Assembly (NCBI GenBank): GCA_963757135.1
Contig: CAVWQE010000006.1
Span: forward strand, 496,001-560,000
Reading direction: 5' to 3'
From: Gp1-AA145 sp963757135
GTDB lineage: Bacteria > Acidobacteriota > Terriglobia > Terriglobales > Acidobacteriaceae
Length of the DNA stretch: 64,000 nt
Part shown: one piece after another, positions 34,885 to 45,705 of the stretch
How positions within the stretch are numbered: the first letter of the stretch is position 1
Layout: every line of letters begins with the position of its first letter
Notes under the pieces: generated by a model
What the model saw: the letters and a program-made list of their open reading frames with translations, nothing else
Database searches by the model: none
Told to the model about the DNA's origin: nothing
Program-made: the position numbers and the translations under genes

Positions 34885-35418
34885 TATTTTGTGGGATTAA
34901 TTCGCATTAAGCCAGCGTTTTGGGAGCGAACCTTGGGCATCTCTGAAGAAACCTTGCAGTCCGAACCATCGTATGCAGATCTCCACAGTAAACATCGGGG
35001 CGAACTGGCCGAGCTTGCTTTTATGCGCAAAGCCGCCAACCGCGGCTTCGCTGTCTCTAAGCCCTGGGGAGAGTGCGAACGCTACGACTTCGTCGTCCGC
35101 GCTGGAAAACTGTTCTGGCGCGTCCAGGTCAAGTCTGTTCTGGCCAAGATCCGGCATCGGCCTCACTATTGCCTGAAAACCTCAAACTGGCTCAAACTCC
35201 CATATAGTCCCGAGGATGTTGATTTTCTAGTCGCCTATATTTTTCCAGAAGACGCTTGGTACGTTTTTCCCCCGAGCATATTCGAAAATAGTAAGACGCT
35301 GTGCATTAATCCAAACTCGAAGCGGTCGAAGTTCAACAAGTTCCGCGAGGCCTGGAAACTGATGGAGCAATCTGGTACCGGCCAGACTTGTCCGTCACCT
35401 GAAACTACAAACGTGTAG
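34882..35418 (+). CDS. PD-(D/E)XK-like protein (group I intron-type endonuclease fold)
   Basis: Up to 178 residues. The open frame begins with TTG at 34882 inside the hairpin tail; a more likely start is TTG 34933 (GISEETLQSEPS), which follows GGGAG. The sequence RGELAELAFMRKAANRGFAV, then ERYDFVVRAGKLFWRVQVKS, matches the E...D...QxK layout of group I intron-associated PD-(D/E)XK nucleases. The rest includes KTSNWLKLPYSPEDVDFLVA. Such stand-alone domains occur in many bacteria without introns. DNA cleavage is inferred from fold only. Confidence 0.7.
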   Translation: MYFVGLIRIKPAFWERTLGISEETLQSEPSYADLHSKHRGELAELAFMRKAANRGFAVSKPWGECERYDFVVRAGKLFWRVQVKSVLAKIRHRPHYCLKTSNWLKLPYSPEDVDFLVAYIFPEDAWYVFPPSIFENSKTLCINPNSKRSKFNKFREAWKLMEQSGTGQTCPSPETTNV

Positions 35419-35482
35419 GGACGGCACTCCAGGCCGCCCGAGCCCCTGAATTTGCATGGCAGCATGCCACGCAAATTCGCCG
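35412..35482. repeat. Dispersed hairpin repeats
   Basis: GTGTAGGGACGGCACTCCAGG resembles the unit inside the DUF255 gene at 57258-57288. It is followed by GAATTTGC-atggcagcatgccac-GCAAATTC, an inverted repeat of about 15 bp per arm at 35448-35481. Confidence 0.65.
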
Positions 35483-35591
35483 TAATTGAAGCACGCGCCC
35501 GGTCCCTGTATTCACAAAAATGCCGTGATATCCTAATAACGAGCAGCTGCGTTCGCGCCCTACGGGCCATCCTCGCGGTTCCCTTAAAAAC

Positions 35592-37220
35592 ATGATTTCA
35601 GTTAGCAACGTCTCCATGCGCTACGGCGCCAAAATTCTGTTTGACGAAGTCTCCACCGGCTTTACGCCGGGCAAGCGCTATGGCCTGACCGGGCCTAACG
35701 GCTCCGGCAAGTCCACGTTTATGAAGCTGCTGTCGGGCGAGCAGGACCCGCAGAAGGGGACGGTGGCGCGTCCGAAAAAGATTGGCGTGCTGAGCCAGGA
35801 CCAGTTTGCCTTCGATCGCTTTCGCGTGATCGATACCGTCATTATGGGCAATCGGCGGCTGTGGACGGCGTTTGAAGAGCGCGACAAGCTCTATGCAAAA
35901 CCCGAAATGACGGATGCCGACGGCATGCGGCTCGGCGAGCTCGAAGGCGTTGTGGGCGAGGAAGACGGTTACACCGCCGAAAGCGATGCCGCCATTCTGC
36001 TGCAGGGGCTTGATATCCCTGACGAAATGCATGAACGGAAAATGGGCGAAATCCCCGGCGGACATAAAGTTCGCGTGCTGCTGGCGCAGGCATTGTTTGG
36101 GCATCCGCAGGCGCTGCTGCTTGACGAGCCTACCAACTATTTGGATTTGGATTCGATTCACTGGTTGCAGGTATTTCTCAACCAATTCGAAGGTGTGCTG
36201 ATTGTCATTTCGCACGATCGCCATTTTTTGAACCGGGTTTGCACGCATATTGCCGACATCGATTACGAAACCATCATTACTTATACGGGCACTTACGATG
36301 ACATGGTGGTGGCGAAGACGCAGGTGCGCTCGCAGATCGAAAGTCAAAATGCGCAACGGGAAAAAAAGATTGCGCAGTTGAACGATTTTATCGCGCGATT
36401 CTCGGCGGGCACGCGATCGAGCCAGGTGCAATCGCGGCGTAAGGAAGTTGAGCGTCTGCAAGTGACGGAACTGGCGAAGTCAAACATCCAGCGCCCGTAT
36501 TTGAAGTTTGAGCAGAAGCGCCCGTCGGGCAAGCACATTCTGGAAGTGGAAAAGATCAGCAAGTCCTACGGTGAGGCGACCGTGGTTCGGAACTTCACCG
36601 CCAGCGTGACGCGCGGGGAAAAGATCGCGCTTATGGGACGTAACGGCGCGGGGAAAACCACGCTGGTGAATGCGTTGCTGGCAAATTCTCCGACTGTGCC
36701 GGAAGCCGAACTGCGGAAGACAAGCGGCTATGACGGAGCATTTTTGGACGGCGGAAGGGTGATCTGGGGGCACGAAGCTGCCGTCGGATACTTCGCCCAG
36801 GACCACAAAGCGCTGATCGAACCGGGAACGACCGTCTTCGATTGGCTGCATCAGTGGGACCTTTCGGCGGCGCATGAAGAGATTCGCGGCCTGCTGGGGC
36901 AAATGTTGTTTCCGCGTGACGATGCCGACAAGAAAACCGAAATTCTGTCCGGTGGTGAGGCCAGCCGGTTGCTGTTCTGCAAGCTTATGCTGCAGAAGCC
37001 GAACGTGCTTGTATTTGACGAGCCGACGAATCACCTTGACCTTGAGTCGATTAATGCGCTCAACATTGCATTGCAGCGTTATCAGGGGACGGTTTTTCTG
37101 GTCACGCACGACGAAGACCTGATTGATGAAGTCGCGACGCGCATATGGCACTTCGAAGGCAATCACCAGATTACCGACTTCAAGGGCGTGTACGAGGAGT
37201 ATCAGGCGGTGGTGGCGTAA
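35592..37220 (+). CDS. ABC-F family ATPase (YbiT-type)
   Basis: 542 residues with two nucleotide-binding domains. First Walker A GPNGSGKST near residue 35, signature GEIPGGHKVRVLLA (IPGG instead of LSGG), Walker B LLLDEPTNYLD. Second Walker A GRNGAGKTT, signature LSGGEASRLLFCKL, Walker B VFDEPTNHLD. A linker with QREKKIAQLNDFIARFSAGT joins them. No membrane segments are present. ABC-F proteins bind the ribosome and modulate translation; the N-terminus MISVSNVSMRYGAKILF matches the YbiT branch. ATG at 35592 is the family start. The variant first signature is noteworthy but also occurs in YbiT relatives. Confidence 0.93.
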   Translation: MISVSNVSMRYGAKILFDEVSTGFTPGKRYGLTGPNGSGKSTFMKLLSGEQDPQKGTVARPKKIGVLSQDQFAFDRFRVIDTVIMGNRRLWTAFEERDKLYAKPEMTDADGMRLGELEGVVGEEDGYTAESDAAILLQGLDIPDEMHERKMGEIPGGHKVRVLLAQALFGHPQALLLDEPTNYLDLDSIHWLQVFLNQFEGVLIVISHDRHFLNRVCTHIADIDYETIITYTGTYDDMVVAKTQVRSQIESQNAQREKKIAQLNDFIARFSAGTRSSQVQSRRKEVERLQVTELAKSNIQRPYLKFEQKRPSGKHILEVEKISKSYGEATVVRNFTASVTRGEKIALMGRNGAGKTTLVNALLANSPTVPEAELRKTSGYDGAFLDGGRVIWGHEAAVGYFAQDHKALIEPGTTVFDWLHQWDLSAAHEEIRGLLGQMLFPRDDADKKTEILSGGEASRLLFCKLMLQKPNVLVFDEPTNHLDLESINALNIALQRYQGTVFLVTHDEDLIDEVATRIWHFEGNHQITDFKGVYEEYQAVVA

Positions 37221-37250
37221 GCCGCCCTGCTGCATCAATGCATCATTTTC

Positions 37251-37279
37251 TTGACATCATGATGTCTTGAGGGTTATAG
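37251..37279 (+). promoter_or_regulatory. vapBC promoter with overlapping operator
   Basis: -35 TTGACA (37251-37256), exact 17-base spacer and -10 TTATAG (37274-37279). A perfect 14-bp palindrome GACATCATGATGTC (37253-37266) overlaps the -35, the expected site for VapB-VapC autorepression. The GTG start at 37287 coincides with the predicted transcription start. Confidence 0.8.
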
Positions 37280-37286
37280 TGCTGAT

Positions 37287-37529
37287 GTGCGTACCACCCT
37301 CTCACTTGATGACGATGTTGCCAAGCTCCTTGAAAAAGAGACCAGGCGCACCGGAGCTTCATTTAAAGAAGTAGTAAACCGTTTCTTGCGGTTGGGACTG
37401 GTTGCGGCTACGCGACCCCCGCGGAAGCCGTTCGTTGTATCTCCCCGAAAATTGGACCTGCCTTCAGGGCTCAGCTACGACAATGTAGAGCAGTTGCTGG
37501 ATGCGATTGAGGGACCCGCGCGTCGATGA
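37287..37529 (+). CDS. vapB: VapB-type antitoxin
   Basis: 80 residues, GTG start (MRTTLSLDDDVAKLLEKETR). The N-terminal ribbon-helix-helix pattern (RTTLSLDDDV..LL..) suits DNA binding to the upstream palindrome. The C-terminal part (LDLPSGLSYDNVEQLLDAIE) would block the toxin. It overlaps vapC by ATGA (37526-37529), so the two are translationally coupled. The mRNA is likely leaderless. Confidence 0.9.
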   Translation: MRTTLSLDDDVAKLLEKETRRTGASFKEVVNRFLRLGLVAATRPPRKPFVVSPRKLDLPSGLSYDNVEQLLDAIEGPARR

Positions 37530-37954
37530 TTGTTCTCGACGCAAACATTCTTCTGTATGCCTACGATAGTGGCTCCTCTAGACATAAAAAGGCCCGCGCT
37601 TTTGTAGAGGGCGTGTTTTCGCAAGCCGAGCCCGTTGGGCTTCCTTGGCAGACGATTGCGGCGTTTTTGCGAATCATGACAAATACGCGGCTACCGGGCG
37701 AGCGCTTCAGCCTTGAGGAGGCCGTGATAGTTGTGGACCGCTGGCTGGAGCAGCCGAATGTCCGGCTGCTGGCGCCGGGCGACGATCATTGGCTTTTGCT
37801 GCGGCGCCTGATTCTGGAAGGGCAGGCGCCGGGCGCTCTGGTGTCTGACGCGCATATCGCCGCACTGACGATCGAGTATGGCGGCACGTTGAGGACCACC
37901 GATCGCGATTTTGCCCGCTTCCCAGGACTCCGATGGGAAAATCCGCTGGAGTAG
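37526..37954 (+). CDS. vapC: VapC-type PIN-domain ribonuclease toxin
   Basis: 142 residues. PIN motifs: MIVLDANILLYAYD with the first catalytic Asp, a Glu in the central helix region (SLEEAVIV), and VSDAHIAALTIEYGGTLRTT followed by DRDFARFPGL with the remaining acids. PIN toxins cleave RNA, typically tRNA or rRNA, using Mg2+ or Mn2+. It overlaps the vapB stop. The four acidic positions appear intact, so it is probably active. Confidence 0.92.
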   Translation: MIVLDANILLYAYDSGSSRHKKARAFVEGVFSQAEPVGLPWQTIAAFLRIMTNTRLPGERFSLEEAVIVVDRWLEQPNVRLLAPGDDHWLLLRRLILEGQAPGALVSDAHIAALTIEYGGTLRTTDRDFARFPGLRWENPLE

Positions 37955-37997
37955 CGGACTTTCGGACAAGAGTTCCGAGCCATACAGTTTGTGTAGG

Positions 37998-39041
37998 TCA
38001 ATTCAGAAAATACGTTCTGTAGAGCGTATCCCTCTGCACCGGTTTGAAGCCGGCGTCGCGGATAATGCGGCGGAGTTCTTCTTCTGTCGTGCAGTTGGTC
38101 ACACCGGCAGCGCGGACGACGTTTTCTTCGAGCATCACAGACCCGACGTCGTTGCCGCCAAAGCGCAGGCCGAGCTGGCAGACTTTCAGTCCCTGGGTGA
38201 CCCAGCTCGATTGCACGTTGAGGAAGTTGGTGAGGAACAAGCGCGAGATGGCGAGGTTTTTCAGATATTCGACGGCGGTGGCTTCGTCCCATTTGCGGCC
38301 GCCGAGAGCAGTGTTCTGCGGCTGGAAGGTCCAGGGGATGAAGGCGGTGAAGCCGCCGGTTTCTTCCTGCAAATTGTAGATGGCCTGCAGGTGGTTGATG
38401 CGGTGCTCGAATTTTTCGCCGACGCCGAACATCATCGTCGCCGTGGTGCGCATGCCGAGCTGATGCGCGGTGCGATGCACGTTGAGCCAGTCTTCAGTCA
38501 AGCACTTCAGTCGGGCGATGCGATGGCGGACTTCATCGTCGAGAATTTCGGCGCCGCCGCCGGGGATGGAATCAAGCCCGGCATCGCGCAGGCGAGAGAT
38601 CGTGTCGCGAATGGTGAGGCCGCTGTACTCAGCGATAGCAATAATTTCGGACGCCGAATAACAGTGCAGATGAATTTTGAACCGCTCTTTGATTCCGCGC
38701 AGCATCTTTTCATGCCAATCAATCTTCAAATCAGGATGCAGCCCACCCTGCATCAGCACGCCCGTCCCGCCGAGCTCGACCGTCTCGCGAATTTTGTCGT
38801 AGATCGTATCGAGATCGAGGATGTAGCCTTCCTTTGCCTGCGGCCCTTTTAACGGACGGTAAAACGCGCAGAAGGTACAGTACTCGGTGCAGAAATTCGT
38901 GTAATTAATATTGCGATCGATGATGTACGTTGCCACGCCTTCGGGATGCAGGCGTCGGCGCACGCCGTCGGCTTCCATACCGATGCCGATAAGATCGTCG
39001 GAGTTATAAAGGTCGAGGGCCTGGGCGTGGGTCAGGGACAT
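37998..39041 (-). CDS. mqnC: Cyclic dehypoxanthinyl futalosine synthase (MqnC), radical SAM
   Basis: 347 residues. The radical SAM cysteines are Cys51, Cys55 and Cys58 in NFCTEYCTFCAFYR. Other family marks: YIIDRNINYTN, LMQGGLHPDLKIDW, LDSIPGGGAEIL, GMRTTATMMFGVGE, FIPWTFQPQNTAL, QSSWVTQGLKV and FGGNDVGSVMLEENVV. It closes the futalosine-derived ring in the alternative menaquinone pathway using a [4Fe-4S] cluster. It is downstream of mqnA and a VTT membrane protein on the same strand, probably one operon. Confidence 0.95.
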   Translation of the reverse strand: MSLTHAQALDLYNSDDLIGIGMEADGVRRRLHPEGVATYIIDRNINYTNFCTEYCTFCAFYRPLKGPQAKEGYILDLDTIYDKIRETVELGGTGVLMQGGLHPDLKIDWHEKMLRGIKERFKIHLHCYSASEIIAIAEYSGLTIRDTISRLRDAGLDSIPGGGAEILDDEVRHRIARLKCLTEDWLNVHRTAHQLGMRTTATMMFGVGEKFEHRINHLQAIYNLQEETGGFTAFIPWTFQPQNTALGGRKWDEATAVEYLKNLAISRLFLTNFLNVQSSWVTQGLKVCQLGLRFGGNDVGSVMLEENVVRAAGVTNCTTEEELRRIIRDAGFKPVQRDTLYRTYFLN

Positions 39042-39117
39042 GCTGATTAATTCTAGCTTAGTGCAAGCTCAAATTCATTTCCAGGGATACACGCGGATTG
39101 GCACGGATTCGGATTAC

Positions 39118-39768
39118 TCACGCTGCCTTGGGCGAAACTTCCCGCCCGTGGCCTCGCCCTCTGTTCTTGCGGGCGCGCAAGTATTCGCGAAGCGCGAAAA
39201 AGCTCCCAATTGCCGCGATGGCGACAAGAACCAGCGCGGCATGCAAGTAGTAGCGGGAGAAGAATGCCGTGATCTGGCGGGCATAAAGCGATCCCAACCC
39301 GGCCACCAGAAAGTAACGGACGCTGCGGCCAAGCGCGAGCGCGGCGATGAATTTCTTTGGTGGGTACTGGAGAGCGCCAGCAGCGAGTAACACGGGCACC
39401 AGGGGAAACGGCGGCGGGAGCAGCGCGCCTACGGCAACCGAAGCAAAGCCCCATTTCTCGAACCGTTGCAGCAGTTTTTCAGCTTTGTCTTTGTTGAGCT
39501 TATGTTCGATGGCTTCCTTGCCGCCCTTGCGTCCAAGCGAATAAGTGATGTAGCCGCCCAGCACAGCGCCAATGGTCGCCATGACAGCGTAATAGGGCCA
39601 CGAGCTGCGATGTGCAGCAGCAAGCCATATAGTCAGCACGTCCATGCTGCCGGTGAGCGGGACCACGGAATTGTCCGCGATACCGATTAATACGAGCCCC
39701 GGGCCGCCCATTCGCGCAATCCAGCGCCAGACCGCCAGAACAGCAAGCACCTTAGACGGCATCAGCAT
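39118..39768 (-). CDS. VTT/DedA-like membrane protein
   Basis: 216 residues with four to five hydrophobic helices. The VTT (SNARE-associated Golgi) core is seen in VLIGIADNSVVPLTGSMDVL, AVLGGYITYSLGRKGGKEAI and GALLPPPFPLVPVLLAAGAL. DedA-family proteins are implicated in lipid flipping across membranes and in membrane homeostasis. It is placed between mqnC and mqnA, 76 and 56 bases away, on the same strand. There is no known functional link, although quinone and membrane biogenesis may be co-regulated. Confidence 0.88.
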   Translation of the reverse strand: MLMPSKVLAVLAVWRWIARMGGPGLVLIGIADNSVVPLTGSMDVLTIWLAAAHRSSWPYYAVMATIGAVLGGYITYSLGRKGGKEAIEHKLNKDKAEKLLQRFEKWGFASVAVGALLPPPFPLVPVLLAAGALQYPPKKFIAALALGRSVRYFLVAGLGSLYARQITAFFSRYYLHAALVLVAIAAIGSFFALREYLRARKNRGRGHGREVSPKAA

Positions 39769-39824
39769 TTGATCTTAGAAGCCGAATATGCGCCGGGAGT
39801 GGTACGCGAACTCTGCCCAAATAC

Positions 39825-40643
39825 TCAGATCAGCGCGGGTTTTGGTTCGGCAAAACGCAGCTCGGGCGCGAGTGGCAGGGCACCGCATTCAAAAGCGTAT
39901 CGGTAAAAGAGATGAAGGCCATCAAGGCAGGGTTCATCGAGATAGTAATGAATATTCGAAGTCAGGTAGTTGTGGACAGCAGGTTGGGAAATTTCGAGTC
40001 TGGGCGCCCATGTTCTCGCGATTTCCGCGAGGCTCTCTGGTTCCAAGCCGTGATCGCGGGATTGCTGAAAGATTGTCATCAAATCGAGACTGGATGATTT
40101 CAGCGCCTCCTGCCTTACAGCCCAGAATGCGAATACAAATGGCTTGCGGGTAAAGCGAATCCACTCCTCGGCGAGATCCCAGGTGTGGTAGCGGGAACGA
40201 TCAACTTTAAGCGCAGGGTCGCCGATCAGCAACGCGGCATCGTGCTGGGCCAGCATGGAATCAAGCTGTGGCGTAGTTGAATTGAATTCCCTTCCCCCGC
40301 CCCAGTATTTCTCAAAGAGCACACGAGTGAGCGCAACCGAGGTCAGCGAGGAACTGTCCAGCGCAACACTGCGGATTTCTTCAAGCGGCTTTGGGCTGAC
40401 CAAAAGAATGGAGCCGACGGCTTGCTTCGACGCGATTGCGACTCCGGGCAGGATTACCAGATTGGGAATCGTGGCATAAGCCGCAGCGGGGATGATTCCG
40501 ATGTCCGCGGTTCCGTTCGCCAGTTCGGCCGCACATTGCGAGGGAACGGTGTAGGTGATCTCAAAGTGCTGGCCGGCACTCCCGTGTTCGAAATCCCACA
40601 TGAGCGGGGCGGTGTTGAGGTACGAGATGGCGGAAATGCGCAT
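39825..40643 (-). CDS. mqnA: Chorismate dehydratase (MqnA)
   Basis: 272 residues. N-terminal MRISAISYLNTAPLMWDF is the MqnA signature; then ELANGTADIGIIPAAAYATI, ALDSSSLTSVALTRVLFEKY, ALLIGDPAL, and AEEWIRFTRKPFVFAFWA. It converts chorismate to 3-enolpyruvylbenzoate, the first step of the futalosine menaquinone route, in the cytoplasm. Its fold is periplasmic-binding-protein-like. It is first in a probable operon mqnA-VTT-mqnC. mqnB, mqnD and mqnE are not in this window. Confidence 0.94.
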   Translation of the reverse strand: MRISAISYLNTAPLMWDFEHGSAGQHFEITYTVPSQCAAELANGTADIGIIPAAAYATIPNLVILPGVAIASKQAVGSILLVSPKPLEEIRSVALDSSSLTSVALTRVLFEKYWGGGREFNSTTPQLDSMLAQHDAALLIGDPALKVDRSRYHTWDLAEEWIRFTRKPFVFAFWAVRQEALKSSSLDLMTIFQQSRDHGLEPESLAEIARTWAPRLEISQPAVHNYLTSNIHYYLDEPCLDGLHLFYRYAFECGALPLAPELRFAEPKPALI

Positions 40644-40650
40644 GGAAATT

Positions 40651-40820
40651 CAGCTGTTAGCTCTTAGCTGTTAGCTTTTAGCAAAATGCTTCCCGCACCC
40701 CGATGAGACAGTCCGAAAGCGAATCTAAATTCCGATCCGCACTATCAAACCGTAACTGCGTTGTTTGCTATGGGCTAGAGGCTAAGAGCTAGAAGCTAAA
40801 AAGCTAGGAGCTAGAAGCTG
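40651..40820. repeat. AGCT-rich short tandem repeats flanking a gap
   Basis: Around 40651-40681, agctgttagct units recur; a second cluster at 40780-40820 reads gctaagagctagaagctaaa with further gctagaag units in the opposite sense. Related units occur at 42122-42155 and 42541-42575. They are short, partly palindromic and non-coding. Confidence 0.6.
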
Positions 40821-40908
40821 CAAAGAAAATCTTATCAAACATGTGACGCGTAACCTTGACTTCGTTTTTGCTGAATGCATAGAGTCGCGCGAGGAGACCT
40901 CTGCCCGC

Positions 40909-42096
40909 ATGGCCACTTCTACACCATCACCGTCCACACCATCACCGTCCACCGCAACTACGAATCCCGGCCAGATCGCATGGCTGGCGCTAACCCTCAC
41001 ACCTGGCCTTGGACCAACGCGATCCAGGCGGTTGGTTGAATTTTTCGGCAGCGTCGAAGGCGTCCTCAAGGCGACGCTAACGGAGCTTGAGGCCGCCGGC
41101 TTGCCCGCGCAAGCGGCGCAAGCGCTCGGTACGGGCCGATCCGTCGAACTCGCGCACGACGAACTGGCAAAGGCTTCGGCTATCGGGATTAGCATTGTGA
41201 CGCTCGATGACCCCGTGTATCCATCGCGATTGCGGCAAATCTACGATCCGCCGCCGGTCCTTTATATACGCGGCAACGTGGCAGCCATCTCGCAGCCCGG
41301 AATCGCGATCGTGGGCACGCGTCATCCTACGCCTTATGGCATGGGGATGGCGGAGCGGCTGGGCTGCGACCTCGCGGCGAGAGGACTGGTCATTATCAGC
41401 GGCTTGGCGCGCGGGGTGGACACGTTCGCGCATCGCGGAGCGGTCTCAGCGAAGGGCAAAGGCGTCGCGGTATTTGGCACGGGCGTGGACGTCATTTATC
41501 CAAAGGAAAATTCGCGGCTCGCCGATCAGGTACTCAGCCTCGGCGGAGCGCTGATATCGGAGTTTCCACTGGGCACATTCGCGGCGCCGCAGAATTTCCC
41601 GATTCGCAATCGCATCATCAGCGGGATGTCGTTCGGGGTGCTCGTGGTTGAGGCCGCTGAATATAGCGGCACCCGCATCATCGCACGCTGCGCTTTGGAA
41701 CAAAATCGAGAGGTGTTTGCTGTGCCCGGCAACGTCATGAACAAGAACTCATGGGGGCCGAACACGCTCATCAAACAAGGGGCGCGACTGGTTGCGACCT
41801 GGGAGGACGTTTGGGAGGAACTCCCTGCGGATGTGCGACTTGCGCTGATTCCGGAGACCGGCAATGAATCGCCGGACGGCCAGACTGCATCATTATTCGA
41901 GGAACCAACGCTCTCTCCGCACGAAAAGAAGATATACAAGGTGCTTAAGGCCGATGAGGCGCTGCACCTGGACGAGATCATCGAGAAACTGGAAGCGGAG
42001 CTGTCGTCGTCGGAGATTTTTGCGGCCTTGTTTGAACTGGAATTAGTTGGGAAAGTCAGGCAATTGCCGGGGAAAAACTTTGTGAAGAGCTTTTAG
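40909..42096 (+). CDS. dprA: DNA-processing protein DprA
   Basis: 395 residues from ATG 40909. A longer frame opening at 40843 is less likely because GAGGAGA precedes the 40909 start. The N-terminus carries a short TPSPSTPSPS repeat, then a SAM-like helical domain. The Rossmann-like DprA core has YPSRLRQIYDPPPVLYIRGN, IAIVGTRHPTPYGMGMAERL, VIISGLARGVDTFAHRGAVS, FGTGVDVIYPKENSRLADQV, ALISEFPLGTFAAPQNFPIR and NRIISGMSFGVLVVEAAEYS. A C-terminal winged helix (ADEALHLDEIIEKLEAELSS) follows. DprA loads RecA on incoming single-stranded DNA in natural transformation. Confidence 0.95.
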   Translation: MATSTPSPSTPSPSTATTNPGQIAWLALTLTPGLGPTRSRRLVEFFGSVEGVLKATLTELEAAGLPAQAAQALGTGRSVELAHDELAKASAIGISIVTLDDPVYPSRLRQIYDPPPVLYIRGNVAAISQPGIAIVGTRHPTPYGMGMAERLGCDLAARGLVIISGLARGVDTFAHRGAVSAKGKGVAVFGTGVDVIYPKENSRLADQVLSLGGALISEFPLGTFAAPQNFPIRNRIISGMSFGVLVVEAAEYSGTRIIARCALEQNREVFAVPGNVMNKNSWGPNTLIKQGARLVATWEDVWEELPADVRLALIPETGNESPDGQTASLFEEPTLSPHEKKIYKVLKADEALHLDEIIEKLEAELSSSEIFAALFELELVGKVRQLPGKNFVKSF

Positions 42097-42174
42097 AATC
42101 CGGCTGGGAGCGGTGAGCGTTTAGGTGTTAGCTGTTAGCTCTTGGCCTTTAGCTTGAATCGGCTGCGAGGAGAG

Positions 42175-42575
42175 ATGAGAAATTACGAGGATTTGCAGGC
42201 CTGGCAGAAAGCTCACGATCTGACTCTTGCGATTTACAAAGAAACCCGAGGTTTTCCGAGCGACGAGCGATTCGGGCTCACGAACCAGATGCGGCGCTCT
42301 GGGGCTTCGATTGGCGCAATATAGCTGAAGGATGCGGACGCCGATCAGATAACGAGATGGCGCGATTTGTACAAATTGCGATGGGATCCGGCGCGGAGCT
42401 TTCCTATCACTTGCGGCTTTCGCGTGATCTAGGTCTTCTTTCAAAGGAGTCGTTCGATGGCCTGCGATCCGATCTCAGCGAAGTGATGCGCATGCTATCG
42501 TCGCTTTCACAGCGACTGAAACCGAGAGCTGAAGTGGTCCAGCTAAGAGCTTCGTTTCACGCAGCTAGTAGCTAG
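42175..42575 (+). pseudogene. Four-helix-bundle protein (23S rRNA intervening-sequence family), one-base deletion
   Basis: ATG 42175 follows GCGAGGAGAG. MRNYEDLQAWQKAHDLTLAI and FPSDERFGLTNQMRRSGASI are the S23/TIGR02436 signature. At about 42318, ggcgcaatatagc should read ggcgcaaatatagc; one A is lost and the frame stops. In the other frame the family resumes with NIAEGCGRRSDNE, then MARFVQIAMGSGAELSYHLR. The C-terminal half is otherwise normal. Members form pentameric helical bundles of unknown function. The gene is flanked by AGCT-type short repeats. Confidence 0.9.
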
Positions 42576-42626
42576 AATCTGCACTTTCGTGCTAGTTTCA
42601 ACTCAACATCTAGAACTGAGGACACA

Positions 42627-45103
<2,477 letters not shown>

Positions 45104-45104
<1 letters not shown>

Positions 45105-45179
45105 TAAATTGCACGGGCGAAGGCGCCCGTGCCTCCACGTTTGATATAAATTGCACGGGCGAGGGCGGCCGTGCCTCCA
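45104..45179. repeat. Two tandem copies of a GCACGGGCG hairpin repeat
   Basis: ATAAATTGCACGGGCGAAGG (45104 on) and its near twin at 45146-45179 each fold into a CACGGGCG/CGCCCGTG-type stem followed by CCTCCA. A third copy lies at 45669-45695, on the far side of the next gene. Confidence 0.85.
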
Positions 45180-45201
45180 GACTTAGATCAGAAGAGGAAA
45201 T

Positions 45202-45645
45202 ATGCCAAAAAAAACCACTGCTGAAGACGCTCAGATAATCATGCGGCTTTATGACCTCCGCCGCGAAGCCGAGATGCGCAAGGCGCGCCAGTGGTATGCC
45301 GGATGGTGGCCGCGCAGCGCGGACGACGTCCTTCAAGTCCTCAACGCCTTTGGAACGCCAGAAAATGCCTGGTTCCGCCAGGTGAACGGCTATTGGGACA
45401 TGGCGGCATCATTCGTTCTCCATGGAGCGGTCAATGAAAGCCTGTTTTTCGATAGCGGCGGCGAGTTGTGGTTCGTTCTTGCCAAGCTGCAACCGTTTCT
45501 AAAAGAGGTCCGTCAGAGAGCAAACATTCCTCATGGATTCGTGCGGGTTGAAAAGGTGGCGACACGAACCAAGGATGGCCGTGACCGCCTTCAGTTGTTC
45601 TCGAAGCGTGCTGAAACGATGCGCGCAGCCGCTGCCAAAGCGTAA
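45202..45645 (+). CDS. Hypothetical protein, helical
   Basis: 147 residues, starting MPKKTTAEDAQIIMRLYDLR; GAAGAGGAAAT lies upstream. It has an N-terminal charged helix and a Trp-rich centre (ARQWYAGWWPRSADDVLQVL, NAWFRQVNGYWDMAASFVLH). The segment FDSGGELWFVLAKLQPFLKE suggests a globular helical domain. No family is recognised, though the composition looks like a genuine core gene. It is bracketed by three copies of a GCACGGGCG hairpin repeat. Confidence 0.7.
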   Translation: MPKKTTAEDAQIIMRLYDLRREAEMRKARQWYAGWWPRSADDVLQVLNAFGTPENAWFRQVNGYWDMAASFVLHGAVNESLFFDSGGELWFVLAKLQPFLKEVRQRANIPHGFVRVEKVATRTKDGRDRLQLFSKRAETMRAAAAKA

Positions 45646-45668
45646 TAGTTCGGGTATGGTCTAAGAGC

Positions 45669-45695
45669 GCACGGGCGAGGGCGCCCGCGCCTCCA
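45669..45695. repeat. GCACGGGCG hairpin repeat, third copy
   Basis: GCACGGGCGAGGGCGCCCGC followed by GCCTCCA, with the same stem as the pair at 45104-45179. It lies between two convergent genes. Confidence 0.75.
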
Positions 45696-45705
45696 CACTG
45701 TAATG

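Noticed and set aside
37911..38852. 313-residue + strand frame opposite mqnC
   Set aside because: Antisense to a well-conserved gene with all family motifs on the other strand; the frame arises from codon bias.
40921..40950. Short tandem repeat in dprA as a phase-variation tract
   Set aside because: Only two units, and unit changes would keep the frame or are not accompanied by promoter signals; it encodes a short flexible linker.
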